This document shows, piece after piece, positions 8,368 through 17,700 of a stretch of DNA of 46,650 nucleotides. The stretch covers positions 1-46,650 of the forward strand of contig CBFHSW010000070.1 in assembly GCA_965658595.1 (NCBI GenBank). Direction: 5' to 3'. The first letter of the stretch is position 1; each line of letters opens with the position of its first letter. Source of the stretch: UBA1858 sp965658595 (lineage in GTDB: Bacteria > Pseudomonadota > Gammaproteobacteria > UBA4575). The translations under genes were made by a program, and so were the position numbers. The notes below the pieces were generated by a model, which ran no database searches, had not been told where the DNA came from, and saw nothing but the letters and a program-made list of their open reading frames with translations.

Positions 8368-9180
8368 ATGCCAGAATTACCTGAAGTAGAAATTACACGA
8401 CGTGGTATAGAACCTCACATTCTTAATCAAACAATTACTCAAGTTATTATTCGCCAAGCACAATTACGCTGGCCGATACCAAAAAATATCAAGACTGATT
8501 GCACACAACAGGTGATTCAAACAGTTGCTCGTCGCGGCAAGTATTTACTCCTGAAGACTGAGCGAGGCCATTTAATTATGCATCTAGGCATGTCTGGAAG
8601 TTTACGAATTGCTGACACTGAGAGCACCATTCGCAAACATGATCACTTTGATCTGGTATTCAAGGATTTCAGCTTGAGGCTACACGACCCCAGACGTTTT
8701 GGATCTGTGTTGTGGGCTAAGCATGACCCTTTACAGCATAAACTCTTAGCTAAACTTGGGCCCGAGCCTCTCAGCTCAGAGTTTACAGCCGAGCATCTTT
8801 ATTACACATCACGCACTCGTCGTGTGGCAGTCAAAGAATTCATTATGCATTCTCATGTGGTGGTTGGGGTGGGAAATATTTATGCCACTGAAGCGCTTTT
8901 CATGGCGGGGATTAATCCTAAACGTGCCGCAGGGAGTATTTCCTTACAACGCTATGTCCGCCTTACACTAGCGATTAAAACCGTCCTCGCCAGAGCATTA
9001 GAATGTGGCGGTACAACTCTGAGAGACTTTAGCAATGAGCGCGGACAACCCGGATACTTTAGTATAGAACTGCAAACTTATGGACGCGCGCAACAACCCT
9101 GCGTGGTGTGTCAAAAGCCGCTGACCGCTATAAAGCAAGGTCAACGCACAACGACTTACTGCACGCATTGTCAAAAATAA
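8368..9180 (+). CDS. mutM: Formamidopyrimidine-DNA glycosylase
   Basis: MutM excises oxidised purines such as 8-oxoguanine and Fapy and cleaves the abasic strand. The N-terminal MPELPEVEITRRG provides the catalytic Pro2 and Glu3. MHLGMSG, HDPRRFGS and the helix-two-turn-helix VGVGNIYATEALF are conserved. The C-terminal zinc finger is CVVC...CTHC. The length, 270 aa, is standard. It is likely cotranscribed with the chorismatase gene and ends two bases from the convergent ggt gene. Confidence 0.96.
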   Translation: MPELPEVEITRRGIEPHILNQTITQVIIRQAQLRWPIPKNIKTDCTQQVIQTVARRGKYLLLKTERGHLIMHLGMSGSLRIADTESTIRKHDHFDLVFKDFSLRLHDPRRFGSVLWAKHDPLQHKLLAKLGPEPLSSEFTAEHLYYTSRTRRVAVKEFIMHSHVVVGVGNIYATEALFMAGINPKRAAGSISLQRYVRLTLAIKTVLARALECGGTTLRDFSNERGQPGYFSIELQTYGRAQQPCVVCQKPLTAIKQGQRTTTYCTHCQK

Positions 9181-9182
9181 AA

Positions 9183-10823
9183 CTATTCGCCTTGCACTAC
9201 AGACAAACCCTCACCCCGTGGATCTGAAGCCGCACTCATATTATTGCTTTGCATGTGCTTGCTGATCACTTGCATATTGCCATAGCGATAACTAATCTCT
9301 TTTAAGGTATGACCTTTTTTGATTAACGCTTGCTGCACCTGTTGCGACAGTGCGTTTTTTTCAAACTGAATAACATCTGGCATATATTGATGATGGAAAC
9401 GTGCTCGACTAACTATCTTGTCACTAGAAGCACCCTGCTGGAACTCGATTAACGCTAATACCAACATGCTGATAATACGGCTACCGCCAGGTGTACCAGC
9501 GATTAATAATCGATCTTTAGAATAAGCAAATAGTGGTGTCATACTCGATAACATACGTTTACCCGGCTCGATAGCATTAGCCTCTGAGCCCACTAAACCA
9601 TAAACATTACCTACGCCAGGCGCGATGGCAAAGTCATCCATTTCATCATTCAGCAATATACCCGTGCCGGGTGCAACAAAACCGCTCCCGAAGGGATAAT
9701 TGATAGAGAGCGTTGCTGCGACATAATTACCTGCAGCATCTATGACAGAAAAGTGTGTGGTATCTTGACCCTCGCTGGCTTCTATATCAGCAAGTGATTG
9801 ACTGACACTGGCACGCTGGGGATCAAAGGTTTCAAATTTCTTTTGAGCATATTGTTTATCCAGCAACATCTGCATAGGGATCTGTGTGAAATCCGGGTCA
9901 CCTAAAAAAACCGCACGATCTTGGTAGGCTCTACGCATGGCTTCTGCTACCACATGCACCTGTTGAGTCTGTGATAGTTGATCTAATTCAATGCTATCTA
10001 ACATTGATAATATTTGCGTTACGACTACACCACCTGAGGTCGGCGGTGGTGGCAGCACTAGTGTCAAATCTTTATATGATGATTTTATTGGAGTTCGTAA
10101 TTTAATTTTATATTGATGCAAATCTTCAAGCTGCCAAATACCTCCTGCTTGCTGCACACCTTGCACTAACCTCTTAGCCAACTCACCATGATAAAAAACT
10201 TCCTGCCCATGTTCAGCAATCAGTTCCAAACTATTAGCCAAATCTTTTTGCACTAATTTCGATTTGTGATCTTGTGATGCCTGTATAAATATTTCATGTG
10301 CTGCAGGTGATTTCGATAAGGTTGATGCTCGCATTTTTATAAACTGCTGATGCTGTTCACCTGGCAAAAAACCCTCACGCGCATATTTTATTGCCGCCGC
10401 CAGATTAGTGGCCAGATCAAGATTGCCATAGTGTGCAGAGATATAATCTAAGGCTGCAATCACGCCGGGAATCCCCGCAGCAAGTGGTCCATTAACAGAG
10501 TCTCTAGTGGGTTTGCCTTGCTCATCTAAATACATATCTTTAGTCGCCGCTAGAGGCGCGACTTCACGACCATCGACCATAATATCGGTGTTCTTTTTTG
10601 CATCGTGTAGCAACCAAAAACCCCCACCGCCTATACCACTACCATAAGGCTCTACTACTGCCAGAGCAGCACTAATCGCTACAGCTGCATCAAATGCATT
10701 ACCTCCATTTTGGAGGATTTCTTCACCCGCCTGAGTTGCCAACGGATGCGCCGTAGCGATGGCATAGGGTGATGCCTGCACACCATGTAACAGCGCGCAT
10801 ATAATTATGATCACTTTGAACAT
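9183..10823 (-). CDS. ggt: Gamma-glutamyltransferase, periplasmic
   Basis: This Ntn hydrolase cleaves or transfers the gamma-glutamyl group of glutathione and related peptides. A signal peptide of about 17 residues precedes ASPYAIATAHPLA. The autoprocessing site and nucleophile is the first Thr of DTTHFSV (about Thr355), which would begin the small subunit. GSGFVAPGTGILLNDEMDDF and GTPGGSRI are substrate-binding motifs. At 546 aa it is normal. Its ATG overlaps the ferredoxin stop by one base (TAATG), indicating translational coupling. Confidence 0.93.
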   Translation of the reverse strand: MFKVIIIICALLHGVQASPYAIATAHPLATQAGEEILQNGGNAFDAAVAISAALAVVEPYGSGIGGGGFWLLHDAKKNTDIMVDGREVAPLAATKDMYLDEQGKPTRDSVNGPLAAGIPGVIAALDYISAHYGNLDLATNLAAAIKYAREGFLPGEQHQQFIKMRASTLSKSPAAHEIFIQASQDHKSKLVQKDLANSLELIAEHGQEVFYHGELAKRLVQGVQQAGGIWQLEDLHQYKIKLRTPIKSSYKDLTLVLPPPPTSGGVVVTQILSMLDSIELDQLSQTQQVHVVAEAMRRAYQDRAVFLGDPDFTQIPMQMLLDKQYAQKKFETFDPQRASVSQSLADIEASEGQDTTHFSVIDAAGNYVAATLSINYPFGSGFVAPGTGILLNDEMDDFAIAPGVGNVYGLVGSEANAIEPGKRMLSSMTPLFAYSKDRLLIAGTPGGSRIISMLVLALIEFQQGASSDKIVSRARFHHQYMPDVIQFEKNALSQQVQQALIKKGHTLKEISYRYGNMQVISKHMQSNNMSAASDPRGEGLSVVQGE

Positions 10824-11068
10824 TATTTTTTCAGCCTATTATATTTTTGTTGCAACTCTTGATGAGATTCAGAGTGCGCTGGGTGAGTAAAAATACACAC
10901 GACAGGACAAACTTCTATACATTGTGCTTGTTCGAAATGCCCCACACATTCTGTGCATAACTGCGGATTGATTTGATAATACTCTTCGCCAAAATCAATA
11001 GCCTGATTCGGGCATACAGGCTCGCACGCATCACAACTTATACATTCTTCTGTGATCGCTAGTGCCAT
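10823..11068 (-). CDS. YfhL-type 2[4Fe-4S] ferredoxin
   Basis: The 81-residue protein has two cluster-binding sets: CISCDACEPVCP at the N-terminus, and CTECVGHFEQAQC...CP in the second half. The extended loop in the second set and the C-terminal tail define the Allochromatium/YfhL ferredoxin class. It is a low-potential electron carrier; the partner is unknown. The MALAITEECI start is typical. It lies between coaD and ggt, a neighbourhood also seen in Pseudomonas. Confidence 0.92.
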   Translation of the reverse strand: MALAITEECISCDACEPVCPNQAIDFGEEYYQINPQLCTECVGHFEQAQCIEVCPVVCIFTHPAHSESHQELQQKYNRLKK

Positions 11069-11088
11069 AAATAATCAATAAAGAACTA

Positions 11089-11568
11089 TCAACGTTTTTG
11101 TTGTAATGCCTGTTCAACACTAGGATGAACAAAGTCACTAATGTCACCTCCCAACATGGCAACCTCGCGTACCAAGCTTGAAGATATAAATGAAAATTTA
11201 TCTGCTGGTGTTAAAAATATCGACTCTAACTGCGAATCAAGATGACGATTCATACTGGCCAACTGAAATTCATATTCAAAGTCGGACATAGCTCGTAAAC
11301 CACGGATCACTGCGACTGCTGATTTGCTTTTGGCAAAATCCACCAGCAAACCAGAAAAGCCACATACCTCGACTTGCTGATAGTCTGCCAATACCTGTTG
11401 CGCCATCGCTACTCGTTCATCAATATCAAACATGGGTTGCTTAGAGGGGTTAGCAGCTATTCCAACGATCACATGATCAAATACATTCATTGCTCGACGC
11501 ACAAGATCGGTATGACCATGCGTAATGGGATCGAAGGTGCCTGGATAAACCGCTATCTTTTGCGTCAT
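11089..11568 (-). CDS. coaD: Phosphopantetheine adenylyltransferase
   Basis: CoaD adenylates 4'-phosphopantetheine to dephospho-CoA, the penultimate step of coenzyme A synthesis. The nucleotidyltransferase motif YPGTFDPITHGH is at the N-terminus and FISSSLVREVA near the C-terminus. VIRGLRAMSDFEYEFQLA is the family-specific segment. The 159-aa length is standard. It lies 21 bases after rsmD, the common rsmD-coaD pair. Confidence 0.96.
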   Translation of the reverse strand: MTQKIAVYPGTFDPITHGHTDLVRRAMNVFDHVIVGIAANPSKQPMFDIDERVAMAQQVLADYQQVEVCGFSGLLVDFAKSKSAVAVIRGLRAMSDFEYEFQLASMNRHLDSQLESIFLTPADKFSFISSSLVREVAMLGGDISDFVHPSVEQALQQKR

Positions 11569-11589
11569 TGTATGAGTTCAGTTGTGGAT

Positions 11590-12171
11590 TTATGTCGATA
11601 TAAGACCATATTCTACTTCACCTGCTTTCGACTGTCGCTGCCAAACCCAATCCACTGGTAACTCTGTTGGCAAACGGCCAGTCGCGGCCTCTATATAAAT
11701 ATTTGCATGCGCTTTAATAATCCCAGCGGTATGTATCTGCTTAAGTAACTCGGTCAAATCTACCTGATCAAATGGTGGGTCTATGAATACCACATCATAT
11801 TGCTGATCTGTTTGAGTGATATATTTAAATGCATCTTGATGAAATATATTCACCTGTGTGGCCTGCAAACGTTGCACTTGTTGTCGCAACATATCCACCA
11901 CCTGGCGATCCATCTCAATTAAATCAGCACTCAGCGCTCCTCTTGAGGCCGCCTCAAAACCCAAAACACCACTGCCAGCAAACAAGTCTAAGCAGTGGCA
12001 GCCGGTAATAGTTGCTTGCAGCCAATTGAATAATGTCTCGCGAGTGCGGCTAGCGGTAGGTCTCAGACCGGTGCGCATCATGACAGGTAGTTTGCTACCT
12101 CTCCACATACCACCAATAATTCTTACCTGCTGTGGCGCGTGAGTTAAGCTTATATTATTCTTGCTGCGCAC
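11590..12171 (-). CDS. rsmD: 16S rRNA (guanine(966)-N(2))-methyltransferase
   Basis: RsmD methylates G966 of 16S rRNA in the assembled 30S subunit. Visible motifs are RIIGGMWRGSKL, RPTASRTRETLFNWL, the SAM-binding LDLFAGSGVLGFEAASRGA and the catalytic VFIDPPF. It is 193 aa. Translation appears to start at a GTG (12171) lying 17 bases inside the end of the upstream M16 gene, so the two are coupled. Confidence 0.94.
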   Translation of the reverse strand: MRSKNNISLTHAPQQVRIIGGMWRGSKLPVMMRTGLRPTASRTRETLFNWLQATITGCHCLDLFAGSGVLGFEAASRGALSADLIEMDRQVVDMLRQQVQRLQATQVNIFHQDAFKYITQTDQQYDVVFIDPPFDQVDLTELLKQIHTAGIIKAHANIYIEAATGRLPTELPVDWVWQRQSKAGEVEYGLIST

Positions 12172-13456
12172 TACCCACCACTACTGTTACAAACGATTTA
12201 GGATTCAAACGTCGTTTAAACGCACTTTTTATATCAGCAAGAGTGACCTTAGCAATTTGTTGTCGAAAGTCGTTTAAATAGGTTAAAGGTAAATCGTAAT
12301 ATCCAATCACTGATAAGTAACCCAAAATATCACGATTACTGTCTATTCTGAGAGGAAATCCATTGATAATACTCTGCTTACTGAGTGTCAATTCTTCTTG
12401 CGTTGGCCCGTATTGAATAAACTTATCGATCTCATCACGACAGACTGTGAGTGCTTCATCCACTTGATCCGCACGTGTTTGCAAGCCCAGCATAAAGGGT
12501 CCTTGGCGCAACAACGGCATAAAGTAACTATAAACACTGTAAGAAAGACCACGTTTACTGCGCACTTCTTCGACTAATCGTGAAGTAAAACCGCCACCAC
12601 CAAGCACATGATTACCCACATATAGCGTAAAGTAATCTGGATCACCACGTTGAATTCCTACCTGCCCCATTCGCACATGTGATTGCTGAGAGGGGAAATC
12701 AACTTTAATAACTTGCTGCTGATTTTCCATGACAGTCGGTATTGGTGGATGCGCTTGACCCTGTGGTAATGCTTCACTGATGTGCTCAGCTAACTCACGT
12801 GCAGCTGCTTGATCAATATCGCCTACGATCGCCAACACCGCACCAGTGGATACCATATGTGAGGCATGAAAATTCTTGATGTCGTCGCGCGTGATCCTCT
12901 CAATGCTCTGTATCGTGCCATCACCGCTTTGCGCAAATGGATGAGAACCATAGAGTGCTTGGTAGAAGTTATCACTGACTATTGCAGAAGGTGTTTGTTG
13001 CTTGTCTTCCAAGCCGATGAGCATGCGTTTTCTTTCACGTTGAAAATCTTTCCCCGGGAAAGATGGCTGCGCCATCACCTTAATATAAAGATCCAGAGCT
13101 TTTGAAAATAACTTGGGCTCTGACAAACTCCTTAACAACACACTGGAACGGTCCATATCGACGTTAGAGCTAAATTGGGCACCTACATCTTCAAATCCCG
13201 ATGCAATGGCGTCTGCATTCAATGTCCCTGCGCCTTTATTGAGGAGCGCATGTGTCAATTTTGATAGGCCTGCTTTCTGACCGTCGCGGGCTGTGCCTGC
13301 ATCAAATGTGATAGCAACATCTATCATCGGTAATTGTGTGGCCTCTACATGCATCACTTGTATGTCCGTAGAGGTTTTCCAAGTGTTGATTTCAGGTAAT
13401 GCAATAGCCGTTTGGGCCAACATTAAACTCAGTATAAAAACAATAACTTTCATCAT
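12155..13456 (-). CDS. M16 family peptidase homologue, non-catalytic partner
   Basis: This is an insulinase/processing-peptidase-like protein with a signal peptide ending near ALP. The position that carries HxxEH in active M16 enzymes reads LTHALLNKGAG, so zinc ligands are missing. The C-terminal half keeps the R/Y motif region (GGFTSRLVEEVRSKRGLSYSVYS). The neighbouring upstream gene encodes the catalytic member, so the two probably form a heterodimeric periplasmic protease, as mitochondrial MPP alpha/beta do. At 433 aa it is standard. Substrates are unknown. Confidence 0.88.
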   Translation of the reverse strand: MMKVIVFILSLMLAQTAIALPEINTWKTSTDIQVMHVEATQLPMIDVAITFDAGTARDGQKAGLSKLTHALLNKGAGTLNADAIASGFEDVGAQFSSNVDMDRSSVLLRSLSEPKLFSKALDLYIKVMAQPSFPGKDFQRERKRMLIGLEDKQQTPSAIVSDNFYQALYGSHPFAQSGDGTIQSIERITRDDIKNFHASHMVSTGAVLAIVGDIDQAAARELAEHISEALPQGQAHPPIPTVMENQQQVIKVDFPSQQSHVRMGQVGIQRGDPDYFTLYVGNHVLGGGGFTSRLVEEVRSKRGLSYSVYSYFMPLLRQGPFMLGLQTRADQVDEALTVCRDEIDKFIQYGPTQEELTLSKQSIINGFPLRIDSNRDILGYLSVIGYYDLPLTYLNDFRQQIAKVTLADIKSAFKRRLNPKSFVTVVVGSAQQE

Positions 13457-13466
13457 TTACTCACAA

Positions 13467-14804
13467 TTAATTAGTTGCATCTATAGTCACTGGAATCAGC
13501 ACTGCCACTGTTTTAGTATCTGCGATCAGATATTTTTGTGCTGCCGATCGAATTTGCTCTACAGTCACTGCTTTCACCTTAGCTTCATAATCCTTCATCA
13601 CTTGCCAACCCAGTCCAACTGATTCTAGAGTACCTATGAGATAAGCCTGACCTTGCACAGAATCTAATTTATAGACTTCACCTGCAACCACTTGAGCTTT
13701 GACTCTGGCTAATTCTTCAGAACTCACCAACTCGGTTTGCAGATTTTTGATCTCTCTATCTATTGCTTGCTCGAGTTCCTCTACGCTATGGCCTTTATTT
13801 GGTGTGCCTTCAAACATGAATAGACTCTCATATTGAGCGTACAAACTGTAGCCCGCACCGGCACTGGCAGCAATCTCTTGCTCTCGTATTAGATGCTTGC
13901 TCAGACGTGAACTTCTGCCTCCATCTAAAATACCGGCGAGGATATATAAAGCATACGCCTCCTCATCATTCTCAATAGTCTTGAGAGTGGGGACTTTATA
14001 TCCTATTAACATATACGGTAATTTAGCGACGGCTTTCAGCTCGACTCGACGTGTGCCTATTTGTGGTGTTTCAACTCTTGGTTTAACTTCTACCACTGGA
14101 CGCGTTGGAACCTTACCGTAGTATTTTTCTGCCATGGTAAAAATTTGTTCTGGCTTTACATCCCCAACCACTATCAAGGTAGCGTTAGCCGGTGAATAAT
14201 AACTCTCATACCAAGCTCTGAGATCTGCCACGTTCATGTTGTCTATATCATTCATCCATCCAATCACTGGATTCTGATAAGCACTATTGTTGAACGCCAC
14301 AGCATTGAACTGCTCATAAGTTAGTGCGTTAGGATTATCATCCGTTCTGAGACGACGTTCTTCTTTAACGACCTCAACTTCTTTCAGGAATTCGGCTTCG
14401 TCCAATGTTAATGCTGCCATTCGATCTGATTCTAATTTGAAGCTAGTCTCTAGCTGTGACACTGATAATAATTGGAAGTATGCCGTGTAGTCTCGGCTGG
14501 TAAAGGCATTATCACGGGCACCCACTTGGGCGAGGATTTGAGAGAACTCACCGAGTGGGTATTTAGGCGTACCTTTGAACATCATATGCTCTAACACATG
14601 TGATACGCCTGTAATCCCGCTGTATTCGTTAGCAGAGCCGACTTTGTACCAAACTTGAGCGGTCGCCACAGGTGCGCGGTGGTCCTCTTTTACCAGCACT
14701 TTTAGTCCATTAGAGAGTGTTTTCTCATGTAAATCGGCAAAACCTGTGACCGGTAATAAAATACTCACAGCCAGCACCATTATTGATAAAATGTATTTAT
14801 ACAT
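13467..14804 (-). CDS. M16 family zinc metallopeptidase, catalytic subunit
   Basis: A signal peptide of about 23 residues precedes the mature protein. The inverted zinc motif HVLEH lies at residues 69-73, followed by MMFKGTPKYP. The third ligand Glu is in the EVVKEERRLRTDDNP helix. The 445-aa length and the order (active gene then inactive gene, 10 bases apart) match the paired M16 genes next to rsmD in other gammaproteobacteria. It is divergent from ftsY across 164 bp. Confidence 0.92.
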   Translation of the reverse strand: MYKYILSIMVLAVSILLPVTGFADLHEKTLSNGLKVLVKEDHRAPVATAQVWYKVGSANEYSGITGVSHVLEHMMFKGTPKYPLGEFSQILAQVGARDNAFTSRDYTAYFQLLSVSQLETSFKLESDRMAALTLDEAEFLKEVEVVKEERRLRTDDNPNALTYEQFNAVAFNNSAYQNPVIGWMNDIDNMNVADLRAWYESYYSPANATLIVVGDVKPEQIFTMAEKYYGKVPTRPVVEVKPRVETPQIGTRRVELKAVAKLPYMLIGYKVPTLKTIENDEEAYALYILAGILDGGRSSRLSKHLIREQEIAASAGAGYSLYAQYESLFMFEGTPNKGHSVEELEQAIDREIKNLQTELVSSEELARVKAQVVAGEVYKLDSVQGQAYLIGTLESVGLGWQVMKDYEAKVKAVTVEQIRSAAQKYLIADTKTVAVLIPVTIDATN

Positions 14805-14968
14805 AAGCTTTTATTGTTTCAGTGTTGTTGATTCAGTTAAGGTCAGGTCAGATGATTCGAGTTACGAATAGGACACATCTCAGCATCTTTTGTTCATCAC
14901 TCATCTTTAGAGGATACCACTAAACATTAATCTGTTAGAAACACCATCCATGACAAAATCCATACACC

Positions 14969-15883
14969 ATGACTGAAAAGAATTTATTTGCTCGCCTCAA
15001 ACAAGGACTATCTAAAACGAGTGGCCTCATGGCTAGCAAGCCTGCGGATACCCAATCTGTCCAGCAAACTCTTGAATCTATTGAAGATGGGTTATTAATG
15101 GCTGATGTCGGCATAGATACGACTGAAAAAATTATGCAGCAACTGCATACTCAACTTCAATCTCAGCCCAAACCGCATAACGCAGAGGTGGTGAATAACT
15201 GCCTGCAACAAACCTTGTATAACATTCTTGAGCCGTGTAACAAACCTATGTTGCTTGGACGAATTAAGCCATTCTCAATTCTAGTCGTTGGGGTTAATGG
15301 TGCTGGCAAAACCACCACCATCGGTAAATTAGCCAAACGCTTAAAGAAAAATCGTAAATCCGTCATGCTGGCCGCAGGCGATACTTTTCGAGCGGCAGCT
15401 GTTGAACAACTCATCACTTGGGGCGAAAGAAACGACATCACAGTAATTTCACAGTCCTCGGGAGCTGATAGTGCCTCTGTGATCTTTGATGCTTTAAGTT
15501 CTGCCAGCGCCCGTTCCATTGATGTACTGATTGCCGACACCGCTGGACGTCTTCATACCCAGAACGACCTCATGTCCGAGTTACAAAAGGTTAAACGTGT
15601 CATGCAAAAAGTTGATACGGATGCACCTCATGAAACGCTGTTGGTATTAGATGCTAGCATGGGACAAAATGCATTACGTCAAGCTGAACAATTTCATGCA
15701 GCTATGGATGTGACCGGTCTATGTATCACTAAACTAGATGGAACCGCCAAAGGAGGCGTAGTGCTGGCTATAGCAGACAAATTAGGTTTACCCATACGTT
15801 ATGTTGGCGTTGGAGAATCCATCGAGGATCTGCAAGTATTTGATGCCAAGCAATTTTCCACAGCGTTAATGGGTGGTGAATAG
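14969..15883 (+). CDS. ftsY: Signal recognition particle receptor FtsY
   Basis: FtsY is the SRP receptor GTPase that docks ribosome-nascent chain complexes at the membrane. An N domain precedes the G domain, which has GVNGAGKTTTIGKLA near residue 107, DTFRAAAVEQL, ADTAGRLHTQNDLM and TKLDGTAKGG. At 304 aa it has only a very short segment before the N domain and lacks the long acidic A domain of E. coli FtsY. It is the first gene of ftsY-ftsE-ftsX. Confidence 0.95.
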   Translation: MTEKNLFARLKQGLSKTSGLMASKPADTQSVQQTLESIEDGLLMADVGIDTTEKIMQQLHTQLQSQPKPHNAEVVNNCLQQTLYNILEPCNKPMLLGRIKPFSILVVGVNGAGKTTTIGKLAKRLKKNRKSVMLAAGDTFRAAAVEQLITWGERNDITVISQSSGADSASVIFDALSSASARSIDVLIADTAGRLHTQNDLMSELQKVKRVMQKVDTDAPHETLLVLDASMGQNALRQAEQFHAAMDVTGLCITKLDGTAKGGVVLAIADKLGLPIRYVGVGESIEDLQVFDAKQFSTALMGGE

Positions 15884-15888
15884 AGCGC

Positions 15889-16566
15889 ATGATCCGTCTG
15901 CAAAACATAGCTAAGCGATATCCTAGCAGTGGCGAGGTGTTAGCGCAGGTCAACTTGGAGCTGGCTCGTGGTGAGCTTACTTTCCTAACAGGTGCCTCCG
16001 GCTCTGGTAAGAGCACGTTATTGAAGATAATTGCATTGATTACTGCTCCCACCAGAGGACAATTATATTTCAATGACAAAAATACTACTCGCGTCAGTCG
16101 TAAACTCATTTCACAGTATCGCTCAAAAATGGGATTAGTTTTTCAGGACCATCGATTGCTAAATGATCGAAATGTGTTTGAGAATGTTGCTCTTCCATTA
16201 AGGATAAACGGATTTGAACATAAAGAAATCCCAGGACGTGTGCGTGCTGCTCTGGATAAAGTAGGACTGTTACATAAAGAAAAATCAACACCTATCTCGC
16301 TATCTGGCGGTGAACAACAACGCGTTGGTATCGCTCGCGCCATAGTTCACAAACCAGTTTTACTATTGGCTGATGAGCCGACTGGGAATCTAGATCCAGA
16401 ATTATCTAGTGATATTATGAGTTTATTTCTGCAGTTTAGTCAGGTAGGAGTATCCACTTTGATCGCAAGTCATGATTTTGATCTCATCAAAAGTTATAAC
16501 AAACGTATCATGGCATTAAATGACGGTCATTTAAGTGAACTGTCTTATCAGTCAAGTGAGGCTTAG
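15889..16566 (+). CDS. ftsE: Cell division ATP-binding protein FtsE
   Basis: FtsE is the ATPase of the FtsEX complex, which links divisome constriction to activation of cell wall amidases. The ABC motifs are Walker A GASGSGKSTLLK, signature LSGGEQQRVGIARA and Walker B VLLLADEPTGNLD, followed by the switch His in IASHD. It is 225 aa. It starts five bases after ftsY and is followed by ftsX, so all three are cotranscribed. Confidence 0.95.
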   Translation: MIRLQNIAKRYPSSGEVLAQVNLELARGELTFLTGASGSGKSTLLKIIALITAPTRGQLYFNDKNTTRVSRKLISQYRSKMGLVFQDHRLLNDRNVFENVALPLRINGFEHKEIPGRVRAALDKVGLLHKEKSTPISLSGGEQQRVGIARAIVHKPVLLLADEPTGNLDPELSSDIMSLFLQFSQVGVSTLIASHDFDLIKSYNKRIMALNDGHLSELSYQSSEA

Positions 16567-16570
16567 GGTC

Positions 16571-17506
16571 ATGGCGGTCAAACCTACAAACGCTGGTAAA
16601 GCTCATTTCAGCCACTGGTTATTGCATCATCGCGAAAGCATAGTAAAAACACTCTCACGGTTCTGGCACACACCTATTTCGTTTATCTCTACTTTATTGT
16701 TGATCGCAATCGCATTCGCCATTCCTATCGCCATTCATATTATGTTTCACGCCGTCGATTCCATCACCAGCCAGTGGGACAAAGATAAGCAAATTACTCT
16801 GTTCCTGAACGCTGATGTGAACATGCAAGAGGCTGAAAAATTGGCCAGCACACTTCAGCAACAGCTACAGATCAGCGACGCTAGAGCAATAAACAAACAA
16901 CAGCTGTTGTCCACCTTCGCTCAGGAAACACAATATGCTTTGCTGGGTGAAAGCTGGAAAGATAATAATCCATTACCTCATATTATTGAGTTATCACCCT
17001 CTGCCCAAGCTGACCTAGAACAATTAGCCGGCTTATTTGCGACCCATCCCGATGTCGATCAAACTCAATTTGATTGGCTGTGGTTTCAACGTTTGGAAGC
17101 TATCAGCCAACTTATATTAACTGTGCAATGGGTGGTCAGTGTGTTGTTGATGCTCACGGTGGCTCTCATTATAGTAAATGTGGTGCGCTGGGAAATCGCT
17201 GGCCGCATGGCCGAGATTGAAATTATTAAATTAATTGGTGCAAGTGATAGTTATGTTCAACGACCATTTCTCTACTATGGAGGATTTCTTGGTTTACTAG
17301 GAGCATGTCTCGCTATTGCGATGACTTCTCTCAGTTGTTTACTCATCAACCAGTCTGTTTCACCCCTGATGGTGCTGTTTACCAGTGAATTTCGCCTGAT
17401 GAGCCTAGATCCACTCCAATCATTGTCTCTACTGTGTCTGGGAACAACGCTGGGATTATTATCTGCGGGGATCGCATCACGCGCTAAAATTCAGGCCATA
17501 GCATAG
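16571..17506 (+). CDS. ftsX: Cell division protein FtsX
   Basis: This is the membrane subunit of FtsEX. TM1 lies at about residues 36-58, followed by a periplasmic domain of about 130 residues and three further helices: the VVSVLLMLTVALIIVNVV segment, the YYGGFLGLLGACLAIA segment and the C-terminal LSLLCLGTTLGLLSAG helix. This is the FtsX topology. The ATG at 16571, four bases after the ftsE stop, gives 311 aa; an in-frame start at 16535 would overlap ftsE. Confidence 0.93.
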   Translation: MAVKPTNAGKAHFSHWLLHHRESIVKTLSRFWHTPISFISTLLLIAIAFAIPIAIHIMFHAVDSITSQWDKDKQITLFLNADVNMQEAEKLASTLQQQLQISDARAINKQQLLSTFAQETQYALLGESWKDNNPLPHIIELSPSAQADLEQLAGLFATHPDVDQTQFDWLWFQRLEAISQLILTVQWVVSVLLMLTVALIIVNVVRWEIAGRMAEIEIIKLIGASDSYVQRPFLYYGGFLGLLGACLAIAMTSLSCLLINQSVSPLMVLFTSEFRLMSLDPLQSLSLLCLGTTLGLLSAGIASRAKIQAIA

Positions 17507-17600
17507 TCACCTAGAGGCTTGTACATATATACTCACATGTGCAAATAAACCACTAAATATCAGGTATATACTGGCTTATATCCATATATGAACAGGTTTT

Positions 17601-17629
17601 TTGCGACATCAACTGAATTTCTGTATAAG
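17601..17629 (+). promoter_or_regulatory. Sigma70-type promoter of rpoH
   Basis: TTGCGA (17601-17606), a 17-base spacer and TATAAG (17624-17629) form a good sigma70 promoter. It would start transcription near 17636, placing the downstream CIRCE element at about +9 to +36, the usual position for HrcA control. The region from the ftsX stop to this promoter (about 95 bases) shows no clear terminator. Confidence 0.6.
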
Positions 17630-17644
17630 GAACTTATAGTCTGA

Positions 17645-17671
17645 TTAGCACTCCTAAAATATGAGTGCTAA
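17645..17671 (+). promoter_or_regulatory. CIRCE element (HrcA operator) in the rpoH leader
   Basis: TTAGCACTC at 17645-17653 and GAGTGCTAA at 17663-17671 are separated by exactly nine bases. This is a perfect match to the CIRCE consensus bound by the heat-shock repressor HrcA. It lies between the predicted transcription start and the rpoH ATG, so it can act as a DNA operator and also as an mRNA leader hairpin. hrcA itself is not in the window. Confidence 0.92.
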
Positions 17672-17700
17672 AATACCTGTAAATAACTTATCTTAAATCG

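Noticed and set aside
12155..13456. Calling this M16 gene broken because HxxEH is missing
   Set aside because: The full length, signal peptide and R/Y-type C-terminal region are intact, and paired inactive M16 subunits are normal next to an active one.
15163..15540. Open frame antisense to ftsY
   Set aside because: It lies entirely within the strongly conserved G domain of ftsY and has no motifs or ribosome site of its own.
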